A DNA stretch of 64,000 bases from Ochrobactrum sp. BTU1 (GTDB taxonomy: Bacteria; Pseudomonadota; Alphaproteobacteria; Rhizobiales; Rhizobiaceae). Numbering within the stretch: the first letter of the stretch is position 1; each line of letters starts with the position of its first letter. The notes beneath the pieces were generated by a model, which saw nothing but the letters and a program-made list of their open reading frames with translations, did not search any database and was not told the DNA's origin. The DNA is taken from assembly GCA_018798825.1 (NCBI GenBank), contig CP076356.1, positions 806,001-870,000 of the forward strand, read 5' to 3'. A program made the position numbers and the translations under genes. This document shows positions 49,736 through 57,598 of this stretch, one piece after another.

Positions 49736-51196
49736 ATGGCACTGGATCAACTGATGTGGATCGATTCCACCAAGGTCTTTATCAACGGAGAGTGGGTGAG
49801 CCCGGCCGGAGGAGAGACCATTGCGGTTGAAAACCCATCGACGGGCGAAATTATTGGGAAAATTGCCCGCGGCACTCCTGCGGAAGTGGATGCGGCCGTT
49901 TCTGCTGCAAATGCGGCGTTAAACGGCGAATGGGGTAGAATGACTGCGACGCAGCGCGGACGCATTCTCATGAAAATGTCAGAATTAGTGCTCAAGCGAG
50001 CCGAAGAACTCGCCATGATTGAGACATTGGATGTTGGCAAGCCGCTCAATCAATCTCGAAACGACTCCATTGCACTCGCACGCTATCTCGAATTCTATGC
50101 AGGCGCGGCGGACAAGCTGATGGGAACGACCATCCCTTACCAGGATGGGTTCACCGTCTATACCTTGCGGGAGCCACATGGGGTTTGTGGGATCATCATA
50201 CCGTGGAACTACCCAATGCAGATTTTGGGGCGTGGCGTTGGAGCAGCCCTTGCCGCTGGCAACACTTGCGTTCTTAAACCGGCAGAAGACGCCTCTTTGT
50301 CATCATTGGCTTTTGCGGCAATCGCGCACGAAGCTGGTTTGCCAGCGGGCGTTCTCAATGTTGTAACGGGCTATGGCGCAGATGTAGGGGCAACTCTTTC
50401 GAGCCATTCGGGAATCCAGCACATCTCCTTTACTGGCTCCGTCGGAACCGGCGTTGCCATTCAGACTGCGGCGGCGAAGAACGTCGTCCCAGTGACATTG
50501 GAACTTGGCGGAAAATCGCCACACATCGTTTTTGATGATGTCGACCTCGAAAAGGCCATGCCAGTCCTCGTGGGCGCATGCATGCAAAATGCCGGTCAGA
50601 CCTGTTCAGCAGCGTCTCGTGTTCTGGTACAGCGTGGCATTTACGAGGATGTGAAGCGACGCATGATCGAGATTTACGAAGGTCTCGTGGTCGGGCCGGC
50701 CGTTGAATCGCACAATCTAGGGCCTGTTGTTTCCAAAAAGCAGAAGCAAATCGTATCTGATTTTATCGAACGTGGAAACGCCGAGCTCAACGTCGCAGCG
50801 CAGGGCAAACTACATGCCGATGCACCGGCCGAAGGAAACTACATTCTGCCAACTCTGTTTTCGGAAGTAGAGCCGGATCATGCCCTCGCACAGCAGGAAA
50901 TTTTTGGTCCGGTGCAGGTCCTCATTCCCTTCGATAGTGAGGAGGACGCTTTAAGGATCGCCAATGGCACCGAATACGGTCTTGTCGCGGGCGTTTGGAC
51001 TCGTGACGGCGGCCGCCAGCTGCGCATGGCGCGCAAACTGCATTCTGGCCAGGTCTTCATTAACAATTATGGAGCCGGAGGCGGTATTGAGCTGCCTTTT
51101 GGCGGTGTTGGTAAATCCGGGCATGGGCGGGAAAAAGGCTTTGAAGCCCTTTATGGCTTTACGCACGTCAAAACCGTTACCATTTCGCACGGTTAA
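49736..51196 (+). CDS. Aldehyde dehydrogenase (betaine-aldehyde-type)
   Basis: A protein of 486 residues. It has IDSTKVFINGEWVSPAGGET at the N-terminus, IIIPWNYPMQILGRGVGAAL, the cofactor loop SFTGSVGTGVAI, the catalytic Glu in LELGGKSPHIVFDD, the catalytic Cys in NAGQTCSAASRVLVQ and EIFGPVQVLIPFD. The pattern is close to betaine-aldehyde/gamma-aminobutyraldehyde-type enzymes. GGAGGAAA precedes the ATG. It follows the GntR gene and ends with a good terminator. The aldehyde is unknown. Confidence 0.92.
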   Translation: MALDQLMWIDSTKVFINGEWVSPAGGETIAVENPSTGEIIGKIARGTPAEVDAAVSAANAALNGEWGRMTATQRGRILMKMSELVLKRAEELAMIETLDVGKPLNQSRNDSIALARYLEFYAGAADKLMGTTIPYQDGFTVYTLREPHGVCGIIIPWNYPMQILGRGVGAALAAGNTCVLKPAEDASLSSLAFAAIAHEAGLPAGVLNVVTGYGADVGATLSSHSGIQHISFTGSVGTGVAIQTAAAKNVVPVTLELGGKSPHIVFDDVDLEKAMPVLVGACMQNAGQTCSAASRVLVQRGIYEDVKRRMIEIYEGLVVGPAVESHNLGPVVSKKQKQIVSDFIERGNAELNVAAQGKLHADAPAEGNYILPTLFSEVEPDHALAQQEIFGPVQVLIPFDSEEDALRIANGTEYGLVAGVWTRDGGRQLRMARKLHSGQVFINNYGAGGGIELPFGGVGKSGHGREKGFEALYGFTHVKTVTISHG

Positions 51197-51266
51197 CCTT
51201 CTGGCTGAAGCCGAAGCCCGGTGAACAATACGCAGTAACATGTGCGAACGATAGAGATCCGGACAA

Positions 51267-51295
51267 CCAAGGGCAGGATATTCCCCTGCCCTTGG
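51267..51295 (+). terminator. Hairpin terminator after the aldehyde dehydrogenase
   Basis: CCAAGGGCAGG/CCTGCCCTTGG is a perfect 11-bp stem with a seven-base loop, 70 bases after the gene stop. No T tract follows, so termination may be partly Rho-dependent. The remaining bases to 51513 contain no recognisable gene. Confidence 0.65.
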
Positions 51296-51513
51296 TGCAT
51301 CTGATTGAACCGCCTAAGCTTTAGTACAAACTACATGTAGTTGCGGTTTCGGAGTGCTAGTCAAGAATCCAAGCTATAAGTGAAGTCCGTCAGACGAGCT
51401 TTCAAAACGGGTTGAACCAACTAAACATCAAGCGTCGCCATTCAGTAAGGGATCACATAAAAGTATGATCTACTTGAAATGGCGTCTCCGAAAATACTGA
51501 GGCTACTGTGTAG

Positions 51514-51930
51514 TCATTGGCAGTTCCGACAGATCCCCCTTAACTCGATCGCGGTTTTTCGAGTCCTAAAGTCGGCTTTGAGAGAATGACGTAAAAGCTC
51601 TCTTTCAACTTGATCGTCGTGAAACACCTCCACGTGACCGCACGCATCGCAGATCTGGAATGTTAAAATTCCTGCGATCATGCCCCGGACGGGCATCACT
51701 GCATATCACGAATGCGCTAAGGCTCTCGACACGATGGACGCGCCCCATATCCATCAAGCGGACCAGCGCACGATAAACCTGCAAAGGTGCGTTCAAGCCC
51801 ACTTGCCGGAGATTGTGGAGAATACGATATGCACTCAAGGGCCGCTCCGTCTCCTCAAGGACAAAGAGTACGAGACGTTGGTTTCGAGTAAGCTTCCTCT
51901 CCTTACAATCAACTGCTTTTACCGAAAAGA
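51514..51930 (-). pseudogene. zur: Frameshifted zur (zinc uptake regulator, Fur family)
   Basis: Two frames together give a Zur-like protein. The first reads ERKLTRNQRLVLFVLEETER, SAYRILHNLRQVGLNAPLQV, YRALVRLMDMGRVHRVESLS, AFVICSDARPGHDR. The second continues AGILTFQICDACGHVEVFHD, DQVERELLRHSLKADFRTRK, TAIELRGICRNCQ. The Zn site CDACGH and the C-x-x-C tail (CRNC) are present. One base is missing near 51680-51690 (between GHDR and AGIL). No in-frame start codon is obvious before ERKL. It is divergent from aztA across the Zur-like boxes. It could be a true pseudogene or a sequencing error; a working Zur may lie elsewhere. Confidence 0.7.
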
Positions 51931-51990
51931 CGATCCTTCAATCTGACAGAAATCACATCGGCTCAGACGAGATTCTGATTTTCATAGGAT

Positions 51991-52043
51991 TGTTATGTTA
52001 TCTTATAACGATGCAATTGACTAACGTAATAACATTACATATC
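51991..52043. promoter_or_regulatory. Zur-like operator pair upstream of aztA
   Basis: Two related AT-rich palindromes lie in front of aztA. GTTATGTTATCTTATAAC is at 51992-52009, and GTAATAACATTAC is the core at 52026-52038 with flanks CTAAC and ATATC. The second resembles the alphaproteobacterial Zur box as I recall it (GTAATGTAATAACAT-type), though the exact consensus should be checked. They would allow zinc-bound Zur to repress aztA and, in the other direction, the zur gene. Confidence 0.65.
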
Positions 52044-52077
52044 ACTGCGATGTCAATTGCCTGAGAGATCACCATCC

Positions 52078-52905
52078 ATGCCCAATACCTGCCTGAAATT
52101 TGACGATCTGACGCTGGGATATAATCGCCATCCTGCTGTACATCATCTGAGTGGTGTCGTTCGCAAGGGTAGCCTTTTGGCGGTTGTTGGCGGCAATGGT
52201 TCGGGCAAGTCAACCCTGATGAAGGGTATTGTTGGGATGCTGCGGCCCATGGATGGCGCCTGCTCGTTAGCGGCTGGCACTCGACTTGCCTATCTGCCGC
52301 AGCAGTCGGAACTGGACCGCTCGTTCCCCGCACGTGTAGTTGATCTTGTGTCGCTTGGGCTGTGGCCTCGTCGTGGTGTTTTGGGTCGTCACCGCGCTGA
52401 AGACCGTCAGGCCGTCACCAATGCACTCAAGGCCGTCGGGTTGGAGGGCTTTGAAAAGCGATCAATTGATACACTCTCCGGTGGGCAGATGCAGCGGGCG
52501 CTGTTTGCACGTGTGTTGGTACAGGATGCCGATCTCATCCTTCTCGATGAGCCGTTCAATGCCGTTGATGCGCGCACTATAATTGATCTGATAACCCTGA
52601 TCAAAAGTTGGCATGATGAAAACCGTACGGTGATGGTCGTTGTGCACGATCTTGATCTGGTGCGCGAGCATTTTCCGGAAGCGCTGCTGTTGGCACGGCA
52701 GCCGATCGCGTGGGGCGAGGTGCAAAAAACCTTGTCTGCAGAAAATCTTTTACGTGCCAGGCACTACCATGAAACCTGGAACGAGAATGCTCCGTGGTGT
52801 GAACCCGCAGAGGTTGGTCACGATCACCATCACGGCCATAAGCATGCACAAATTGAGAAGCCAGCTATTACTAGTCAGCGCGTAGCGGCTGCGGCCAAGG
52901 CATGA
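52078..52905 (+). CDS. aztA: Zinc ABC transporter ATP-binding protein AztA
   Basis: A protein of 275 residues. It has Walker A GGNGSGKSTLMKGI, the Q-loop LAYLPQQSELDRSF, signature TLSGGQMQRALFARVLVQDA, Walker B LILLDEPFNAVD and the switch His in VVVHDLDLV. The C-terminal tail is His-rich (HDHHHGHKH, near 248-256) and may sense or store zinc. The ATG at 52078 is preferred to a TTG at 52057, though the ribosome site is weak. It energises zinc import with AztB and overlaps it by 4 bases. Confidence 0.88.
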   Translation: MPNTCLKFDDLTLGYNRHPAVHHLSGVVRKGSLLAVVGGNGSGKSTLMKGIVGMLRPMDGACSLAAGTRLAYLPQQSELDRSFPARVVDLVSLGLWPRRGVLGRHRAEDRQAVTNALKAVGLEGFEKRSIDTLSGGQMQRALFARVLVQDADLILLDEPFNAVDARTIIDLITLIKSWHDENRTVMVVVHDLDLVREHFPEALLLARQPIAWGEVQKTLSAENLLRARHYHETWNENAPWCEPAEVGHDHHHGHKHAQIEKPAITSQRVAAAAKA

Positions 52906-53777
52906 CCATGCTCTATGACGCTCTGTTCCTTCCCTTCATCGAATTCGCCTTCATGCAAAGGGCGCTTGGTGGCGCTCTGCTGCTGTCGCTGAGCGCTTGT
53001 CCGGTGGGCGTATTTTTAATGTTAAGGCGTATGAGCTTAACTGGCGACGCAATGGCTCACGCAATTCTTCCTGGTGCCGCTGCCGGCTTTCTCATGTACG
53101 GGTTGCAGATCGTGCCAATGACGATTGGCGGTTTGATCGCAGGCATTTTTGTGGCGCTCGGGGCTGGTGCGGTTGCACGTCTGACGGTGCAGAAGGAGGA
53201 CGCCTCTTTGGCCGCCTTCTATTTGATCTCGCTGTCATTGGGCGTGCTGATGGTATCATTACGTGGATCGAGCATCGATCTCATGCATGTCTTGTTTGGC
53301 ACCGTGCTTGCTTTGAACAATGATGCACTCAATCTCATTGCACTGGTTGCTATTACCACTCTGGTTTCTCTTGGGCTGTTCTGGCGCGCGCTAGTGGCCG
53401 AGTGTATGGATCCATTATTTTTGCGGTCAGTTTCCCGGCTTGGTTCGCTAGTGCATTTCATTTTTCTCGGCCTTGTCGTCATCAACCTCGTAGCCGGTTT
53501 CCAGGCACTCGGAACATTGCTGTCGGTCGGATTAATGGTTCTACCTGCGACATCCGCCCGGTTCTGGACACAGCATGTTGCTGCAATGTGTTTGCTCTCG
53601 GTCGTTATAGGAGTGCTCTCGTCAGTTTCGGGATTGTTGTTGTCCTATCACGCATCCCTGCCCTCGGGTCCGGCCATCATCCTTTCTGCTGGAGCAATCT
53701 ACTTCATATCCGTCATTGCAAGCCCACGTGGCCTGCTTTTGTCGCGATTACCTCGCTCTGCTCACAGAGCCGCTTGA
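52902..53777 (+). CDS. aztB: Zinc ABC transporter permease AztB
   Basis: A protein of 291 residues with about eight hydrophobic segments. It begins FLPFIEFAFMQRALGGALLL. The ABC-3 permease motif MLRRMSLTGDAMAHAILPGA is near residues 40-60, and FQALGTLLSVGLMVLPATSA later. It is a member of the ZnuB/AztB/MntB group and forms the inner-membrane channel. The ATG overlaps the aztA stop (ATGA). The cluster context supports zinc over manganese. Confidence 0.88.
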   Translation: MTMLYDALFLPFIEFAFMQRALGGALLLSLSACPVGVFLMLRRMSLTGDAMAHAILPGAAAGFLMYGLQIVPMTIGGLIAGIFVALGAGAVARLTVQKEDASLAAFYLISLSLGVLMVSLRGSSIDLMHVLFGTVLALNNDALNLIALVAITTLVSLGLFWRALVAECMDPLFLRSVSRLGSLVHFIFLGLVVINLVAGFQALGTLLSVGLMVLPATSARFWTQHVAAMCLLSVVIGVLSSVSGLLLSYHASLPSGPAIILSAGAIYFISVIASPRGLLLSRLPRSAHRAA

Positions 53778-53801
53778 TCTCAAACTGCTATTGGAAAAAT
53801 C

Positions 53802-54740
53802 ATGAATAAACGGACGCTCCTTCTCACTGGCCTCATCGCCGCCTCGCTCGGCATATTCGGCGCTCCGGTCTTTGCCCAAGATAAAAAGTTGTCAGTCGTT
53901 GCTAGCTTCTCCATCCTTGGCGATCTGGCACAACAGGTCGGCGGTGAACACATTGAGCTCAAAACACTTGTCGGGCCTGATGGTGATGCGCATGTCTATG
54001 AACCACGCCCAGCCGATGCCATGGCTTTGGCGCGCGCCGACGTCATCATTGTCAATGGTCTTCTGCTCGAGGGCTTTATGCAGCGCCTGATTGAGGCCAG
54101 CCAGGCAGAGGTGCCAGTCACCACCGTCACCGACGGTGCCAACATTTTAAACGACCCCAAGGGTGGGCACTATCACTTTGTCGATGGCAAAGCGATTTTC
54201 CATGCCACACCCAATGATCCGCATGCATGGCAATCGGTCGCCAATGTCAAAATCTACGTCCAGAATATTGAAAAGGCATTTTGTGCAGCCGATGCTGAAG
54301 ATTGTGCGACGTACAAATCCAATGCCGCCGCCTATATCGAAAAGCTCGCAGCGCTCGATACAGACATAAAGGCGCAGATCAGCGCGATCCCGCAGGATCA
54401 CCGCGTCGCTGTCGTCGCGCACAATGCCTTCCGTTATTTCGAGCGGGATTACGGCATTGCTTTCCTTTCTCCGCAAGGCGTTTCCACCGAATCTGAGGCA
54501 TCTGCCGCCGATGTGGCTTCGCTGATCCGGGAGATCCGGGAAAAGCGTGCTGCCGCCGTCTTTGCCGAGAACATAGCTGACAGCCGTCTTGTCGAGCAGA
54601 TCGCATCGGAATCCGGGCTGACGCTCGGAGGCACACTGTATTCGGACGCGCTGTCGCCATCTGATGGCCCAGCGCCAACCTATATCGATATGATGCGCTA
54701 CAACGTCAAAACCCTCATGTCGGCTATCAACAAAAGCTGA
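53802..54740 (+). CDS. aztC: Zinc-binding periplasmic protein AztC
   Basis: A protein of 312 residues with a signal peptide (LLLTGLIAASLGIFGAPVFA). The cluster A-I metal-binding fold shows ligands H64 (GDAHVYEPRPAD), H141 (NDPHAWQSV), H207 (VVAHNAFRYFERDYGI) and D282 (LYSDALSPSD). A short GGHYHFVDGKAIFH loop precedes H141, not the long His-rich loop of ZnuA. In characterised Azt systems AztC receives zinc from AztD. It lies 24 bases after aztB and starts a few bases after its stop. Confidence 0.9.
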   Translation: MNKRTLLLTGLIAASLGIFGAPVFAQDKKLSVVASFSILGDLAQQVGGEHIELKTLVGPDGDAHVYEPRPADAMALARADVIIVNGLLLEGFMQRLIEASQAEVPVTTVTDGANILNDPKGGHYHFVDGKAIFHATPNDPHAWQSVANVKIYVQNIEKAFCAADAEDCATYKSNAAAYIEKLAALDTDIKAQISAIPQDHRVAVVAHNAFRYFERDYGIAFLSPQGVSTESEASAADVASLIREIREKRAAAVFAENIADSRLVEQIASESGLTLGGTLYSDALSPSDGPAPTYIDMMRYNVKTLMSAINKS

Positions 54741-54778
54741 GCTCAAACAGTCATGCCACTAATATGTGGCCGGCAAAT

Positions 54779-54797
54779 GTTATGTAATATCATTAAG
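54779..54797. promoter_or_regulatory. Zur-like box upstream of the aztD-zinT fusion
   Basis: TGTTATGTAATATCATTAA resembles the first site before aztA (GTTATGTTATCTTATAAC). It lies 12 bases before the start codon at 54809 in the gap after aztC. It suggests the fusion gene has its own zinc-controlled promoter or a second Zur site within the operon. Confidence 0.5.
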
Positions 54798-54808
54798 GAG
54801 AGTTGATT

Positions 54809-56593
54809 ATGAAACACTGGATAATGGGCGCGTCCGCCCTGGCGATTGCCGTTAGCCTCGGCGGCCCAGCTGCCTTTGCCCATGATGATGAAGATGTAAC
54901 GCTGTACCGTGTATTCGTTGGCGATCACGCTGATGGGAAGGTGACAGCCTTTGATCTCAGCAAACCAGAGAACCGCTGGGATTTCAAAACGACTGGTCAA
55001 AATAAACTCTATAGCATGAATGATGGCGCCAATATCGTTGCTGTTGAGTCAGATAATGACACGGTTCACTTTATTAACAGCGGTATTTCTCTGCACTCGC
55101 ATGGTGATCATTCGGATATTGATATCAGCGAGCCAAAAGCTATCGATACACCTCTTAAGGGACCGCGGCCTTTTCATGTGATCGATCATGATGGGAAAAT
55201 TGTCGTCAATTTCGATAAAGGTGGTTACGCAGAAATTCTGAATGGTTATGAGCTTTCTCAGGGCGAACTGAAAGGCAGTCAGCTGAAGCAGGGTAAGCCT
55301 CATCATGGCTTTGCTGCACCGGTTGGAAAATACTGGGTCACCACCGTAGCATCCGAAGAGCCTGTCGAAGGCGACAAGGCTCCAGCACGTGTTGGTCTTC
55401 AGGCTGTACAAGCTGACGGCACCCCGGCTGGTGAGGTTGCGACATGCACGGGTATTCACGGAGAGGCTTTCTCCGGCATTTATCTCGCAGCTGGCTGTAA
55501 AGAAGGTATTTTGACAGTGACTGCGGGTCCGGATGGCCCACAGACAAAAATGCTGGCTTACCCAGCGGATTTGCCGGGCGGCCAAACAACTGGCACGCTG
55601 CTTGGTGCCAGAAGTATGCAGGTATTCCTCGGAAACTACGGGCCTAAAGGTCTGGTTGTCGTGGATCCGGCTGATGAGCCGAATTTCCGCTACATCGAAC
55701 TCCCATTCCGCCGCATTGATTTCGCACTTGACCCGGCAAATGCCCGGTTTGGATATGTGCTGACAGAAGATGGCACTCTTCATCAAATTGATATTCTGGA
55801 AGGAAAACTGGGCAAAAGTGCTAAGGTAACAGAACCTTACTCAATGGATGGACACTGGAATGATCCACGCCCGCGCATTGCTATGGCTGGTGATGAAGTG
55901 GTTATGAGTGACCCTAATGCCGGAGTCGTCCGCCGCATTGCAAAAACTGACCTGAAGGAGCTTGGCACCATTAAGGTCGATGGCAAACCCTACAATATCG
56001 CGGTTGCTGGCGGCAGCGGTAAGGTTCATGAGCATGGCGATGCTCATAGCCATGGAGATCCTCAGATTTACAAAGGTATCTTTGAGGATAGCCAGATCAA
56101 GGATCGCCCGCTTTCAGATTACGAAGGCGACTGGCAGTCAGTTTATCCTTATCTTCAGGACGGTAGTCTTAACCCTGTTTGGAAACATAAAGCAAAAGGC
56201 AACGAAAAAACTGCGGAGCAGATTCGGGCAGAATATGACGCTGGCTATAAAACGAATGTAGAGCGCATCACTATTGAAGGCGACAAGGTGACCTTCTACG
56301 AGGATGGCAAGCCAGCTGCAGGTCGCTATGTTTACGATGGTTATGAAGTCCTGACGTACAAGAAGGGAAATCGTGGCGTTCGCTTCATCTTTAAGAAGAC
56401 AGAAGGCGATGCAAAAGCGCCGCAGTTTATCCAGTTCAGTGATCATGGCATTTATCCAGCGAAGGCACACCACTATCATCTCTTCTGGGGCAATGACCGC
56501 AGTGCCCTGCTCGATGAAGTTGTCAACTGGCCGACATATTATCCATCTGCTTTGAATTCAAAGCAGATCGTTGAAGAGCTGATTGCTCACTAG
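54809..56593 (+). CDS. AztD-ZinT fusion: periplasmic zinc chaperone
   Basis: A protein of 594 residues. A signal peptide (MKHWIMGASALAIAVSLGGP AAFA) is followed by HDDEDVTLYRVFVGDHADGK, characteristic of AztD. The beta-propeller-like AztD body runs to about residue 400, with a His-rich loop SGISLHSHGDHSDIDI. A His-rich linker (HEHGDAHSHGD, about 407-417) leads into a complete ZinT domain: GIFEDSQIKDRPLSDYEGDW, QSVYPYLQDGSLNPVW, YDGYEVLTYKKGNRGVRF, then FSDHGIYP and AHHYHLFWGN. H546, H555 and H557 match the spacing of the three His ligands of E. coli ZinT. The C-terminal NWPTYYPSALNSKQIVEELI matches ZinT ends. It would bind zinc in the periplasm and hand it to AztC. TAAGGAGAG precedes the ATG. 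Confidence 0.9.
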   Translation: MKHWIMGASALAIAVSLGGPAAFAHDDEDVTLYRVFVGDHADGKVTAFDLSKPENRWDFKTTGQNKLYSMNDGANIVAVESDNDTVHFINSGISLHSHGDHSDIDISEPKAIDTPLKGPRPFHVIDHDGKIVVNFDKGGYAEILNGYELSQGELKGSQLKQGKPHHGFAAPVGKYWVTTVASEEPVEGDKAPARVGLQAVQADGTPAGEVATCTGIHGEAFSGIYLAAGCKEGILTVTAGPDGPQTKMLAYPADLPGGQTTGTLLGARSMQVFLGNYGPKGLVVVDPADEPNFRYIELPFRRIDFALDPANARFGYVLTEDGTLHQIDILEGKLGKSAKVTEPYSMDGHWNDPRPRIAMAGDEVVMSDPNAGVVRRIAKTDLKELGTIKVDGKPYNIAVAGGSGKVHEHGDAHSHGDPQIYKGIFEDSQIKDRPLSDYEGDWQSVYPYLQDGSLNPVWKHKAKGNEKTAEQIRAEYDAGYKTNVERITIEGDKVTFYEDGKPAAGRYVYDGYEVLTYKKGNRGVRFIFKKTEGDAKAPQFIQFSDHGIYPAKAHHYHLFWGNDRSALLDEVVNWPTYYPSALNSKQIVEELIAH

Positions 56594-56610
56594 TTTTCAG
56601 CGAGTGCTTT

Positions 56611-56640
56611 GCGGCGTTCTGTCTTTGAATGGAGCGCCGC
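56611..56640 (+). terminator. Hairpin after the zinc operon
   Basis: GCGGCGTTC/GGAGCGCCGC pairs GCGGCG with CGCCGC across an 18-base loop, 20 bases after the fusion gene stop. No strong T tract follows. It is a likely operon end. Bases 56641-56837 show no gene. Confidence 0.45.
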
Positions 56641-56837
56641 GAATTTCAACAGAACTTACACGACGTGTCTAAATCTACCTTAGACGGCACATCCGCGTCG
56701 CCATATCAATAAACTGCTACATAGTTCCTGACATTTGAACGATTTCATGGGAAAACATGCAGCAGATAATATAGTATTATGCTGCATCTTGATAAACCAA
56801 AAAAAGCGACAGCCTTCTTCGCTCGAAAGACAAGTCG

Positions 56838-57145
56838 ATGAAGTTTGCTTTTATCGATACGGAGAAGGACCATATCTCGCTTTTGTGCACCTTAGCAGGT
56901 GTCAGCATCAGTGGCTATTATGCATGGGATCGCGTCTTCTGGCGCATATTCGCAATCAGTTTGCAATGTCACGTGAAGCCTATGGTAGCCCTCGAATGCA
57001 CGTCGAACTGAATGAAGAAGACATTCGGGCAAGTCGTCACCGCGCGGCGAGACTGATGCGTGAAAACGGTCTTAAGGCCCGGCAGAAACTCGCTTCAAAT
57101 GCACAGCCGACAGCAATCGCCGATCACGCACGCTGCGCCTGTTGA
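56838..57145 (+). pseudogene. IS3-family transposase (orfB) remnant
   Basis: The start MKFAFIDTEKDHISLLCTLA with GVSISGYYAWDR is the N-terminus of an IS3-group OrfB. After a deletion of about a dozen residues and a frame change, LLAHIRNQFAMSREAYGSPR, MHVELNEEDIRASRHRAARL, MRENGLKARQK continues it, and RFKCTADSNRRS appears in a third frame. No catalytic DDE domain is left. It marks the left edge of the mobile-element graveyard. Confidence 0.72.
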
Positions 57146-57152
57146 TGCGAGC

Positions 57153-57389
57153 ATGTCGCTCGAAATTCCAGCCAGCGTTTGCAAAAGCTTAGGCCTGGGT
57201 AGCGCGCGGCATTGGATACGTTTTGATGAACTTAACCGTTTCACATGGCGGGACTATGACTTACGCCCAGAACCTGATGGTACCTTCCACTACAGAGTGT
57301 TGCCGCGTGGGCTTATTGAAGATCTGAGAAATGGGATTATCGAGGCGCAAAAAAACTCGACGTGCTCAACTCATACCGCGAGAATCTGA
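57153..57389 (+). pseudogene. C-terminal fragment of an unnamed Rhizobiales-type small protein
   Basis: The frame from 57153 reads MSLEIPASVCKSLGLGSARH, WIRFDELNRFTWRDYDLRPE, PDGTFHYRVLPRGLIEDL. I recognise this as the second half of a small protein (L-G-L-x-x-x-x-W-V, N-x-F-x-W-P-G-Y-D-L-R-P, Y-G-x-L-P) that is frequent next to toxin-antitoxin or mobile genes, but its function is unknown. A frameshift at an A run near 57350 alters its end (AKKLDVLNSYRENL in the next frame). It is probably a relic. Confidence 0.4.
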
Positions 57390-57598
57390 CGCCTAATGGA
57401 CAGATCACTAGAAAGTGCATTCATGATCGGTAGTTTGTCCCTTAGTCTGCTGGGGCCTCGGATAAAGACTGCTTGAAATCCGCAACGCGTACTGACGCAG
57501 TGATCGCAGGCTTCAATACTTGCGATGAAGGACTTGTTTTCCGCTGCTGTCTGCTATGAATGTAGGCGCAGAATCTGAACAACAATTGATGCCTGATA

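Noticed and set aside
55049..55786. A 245-codon - strand frame inside the aztD-zinT gene
   Set aside because: It is antisense to a continuous AztD domain and shows no domain of its own.
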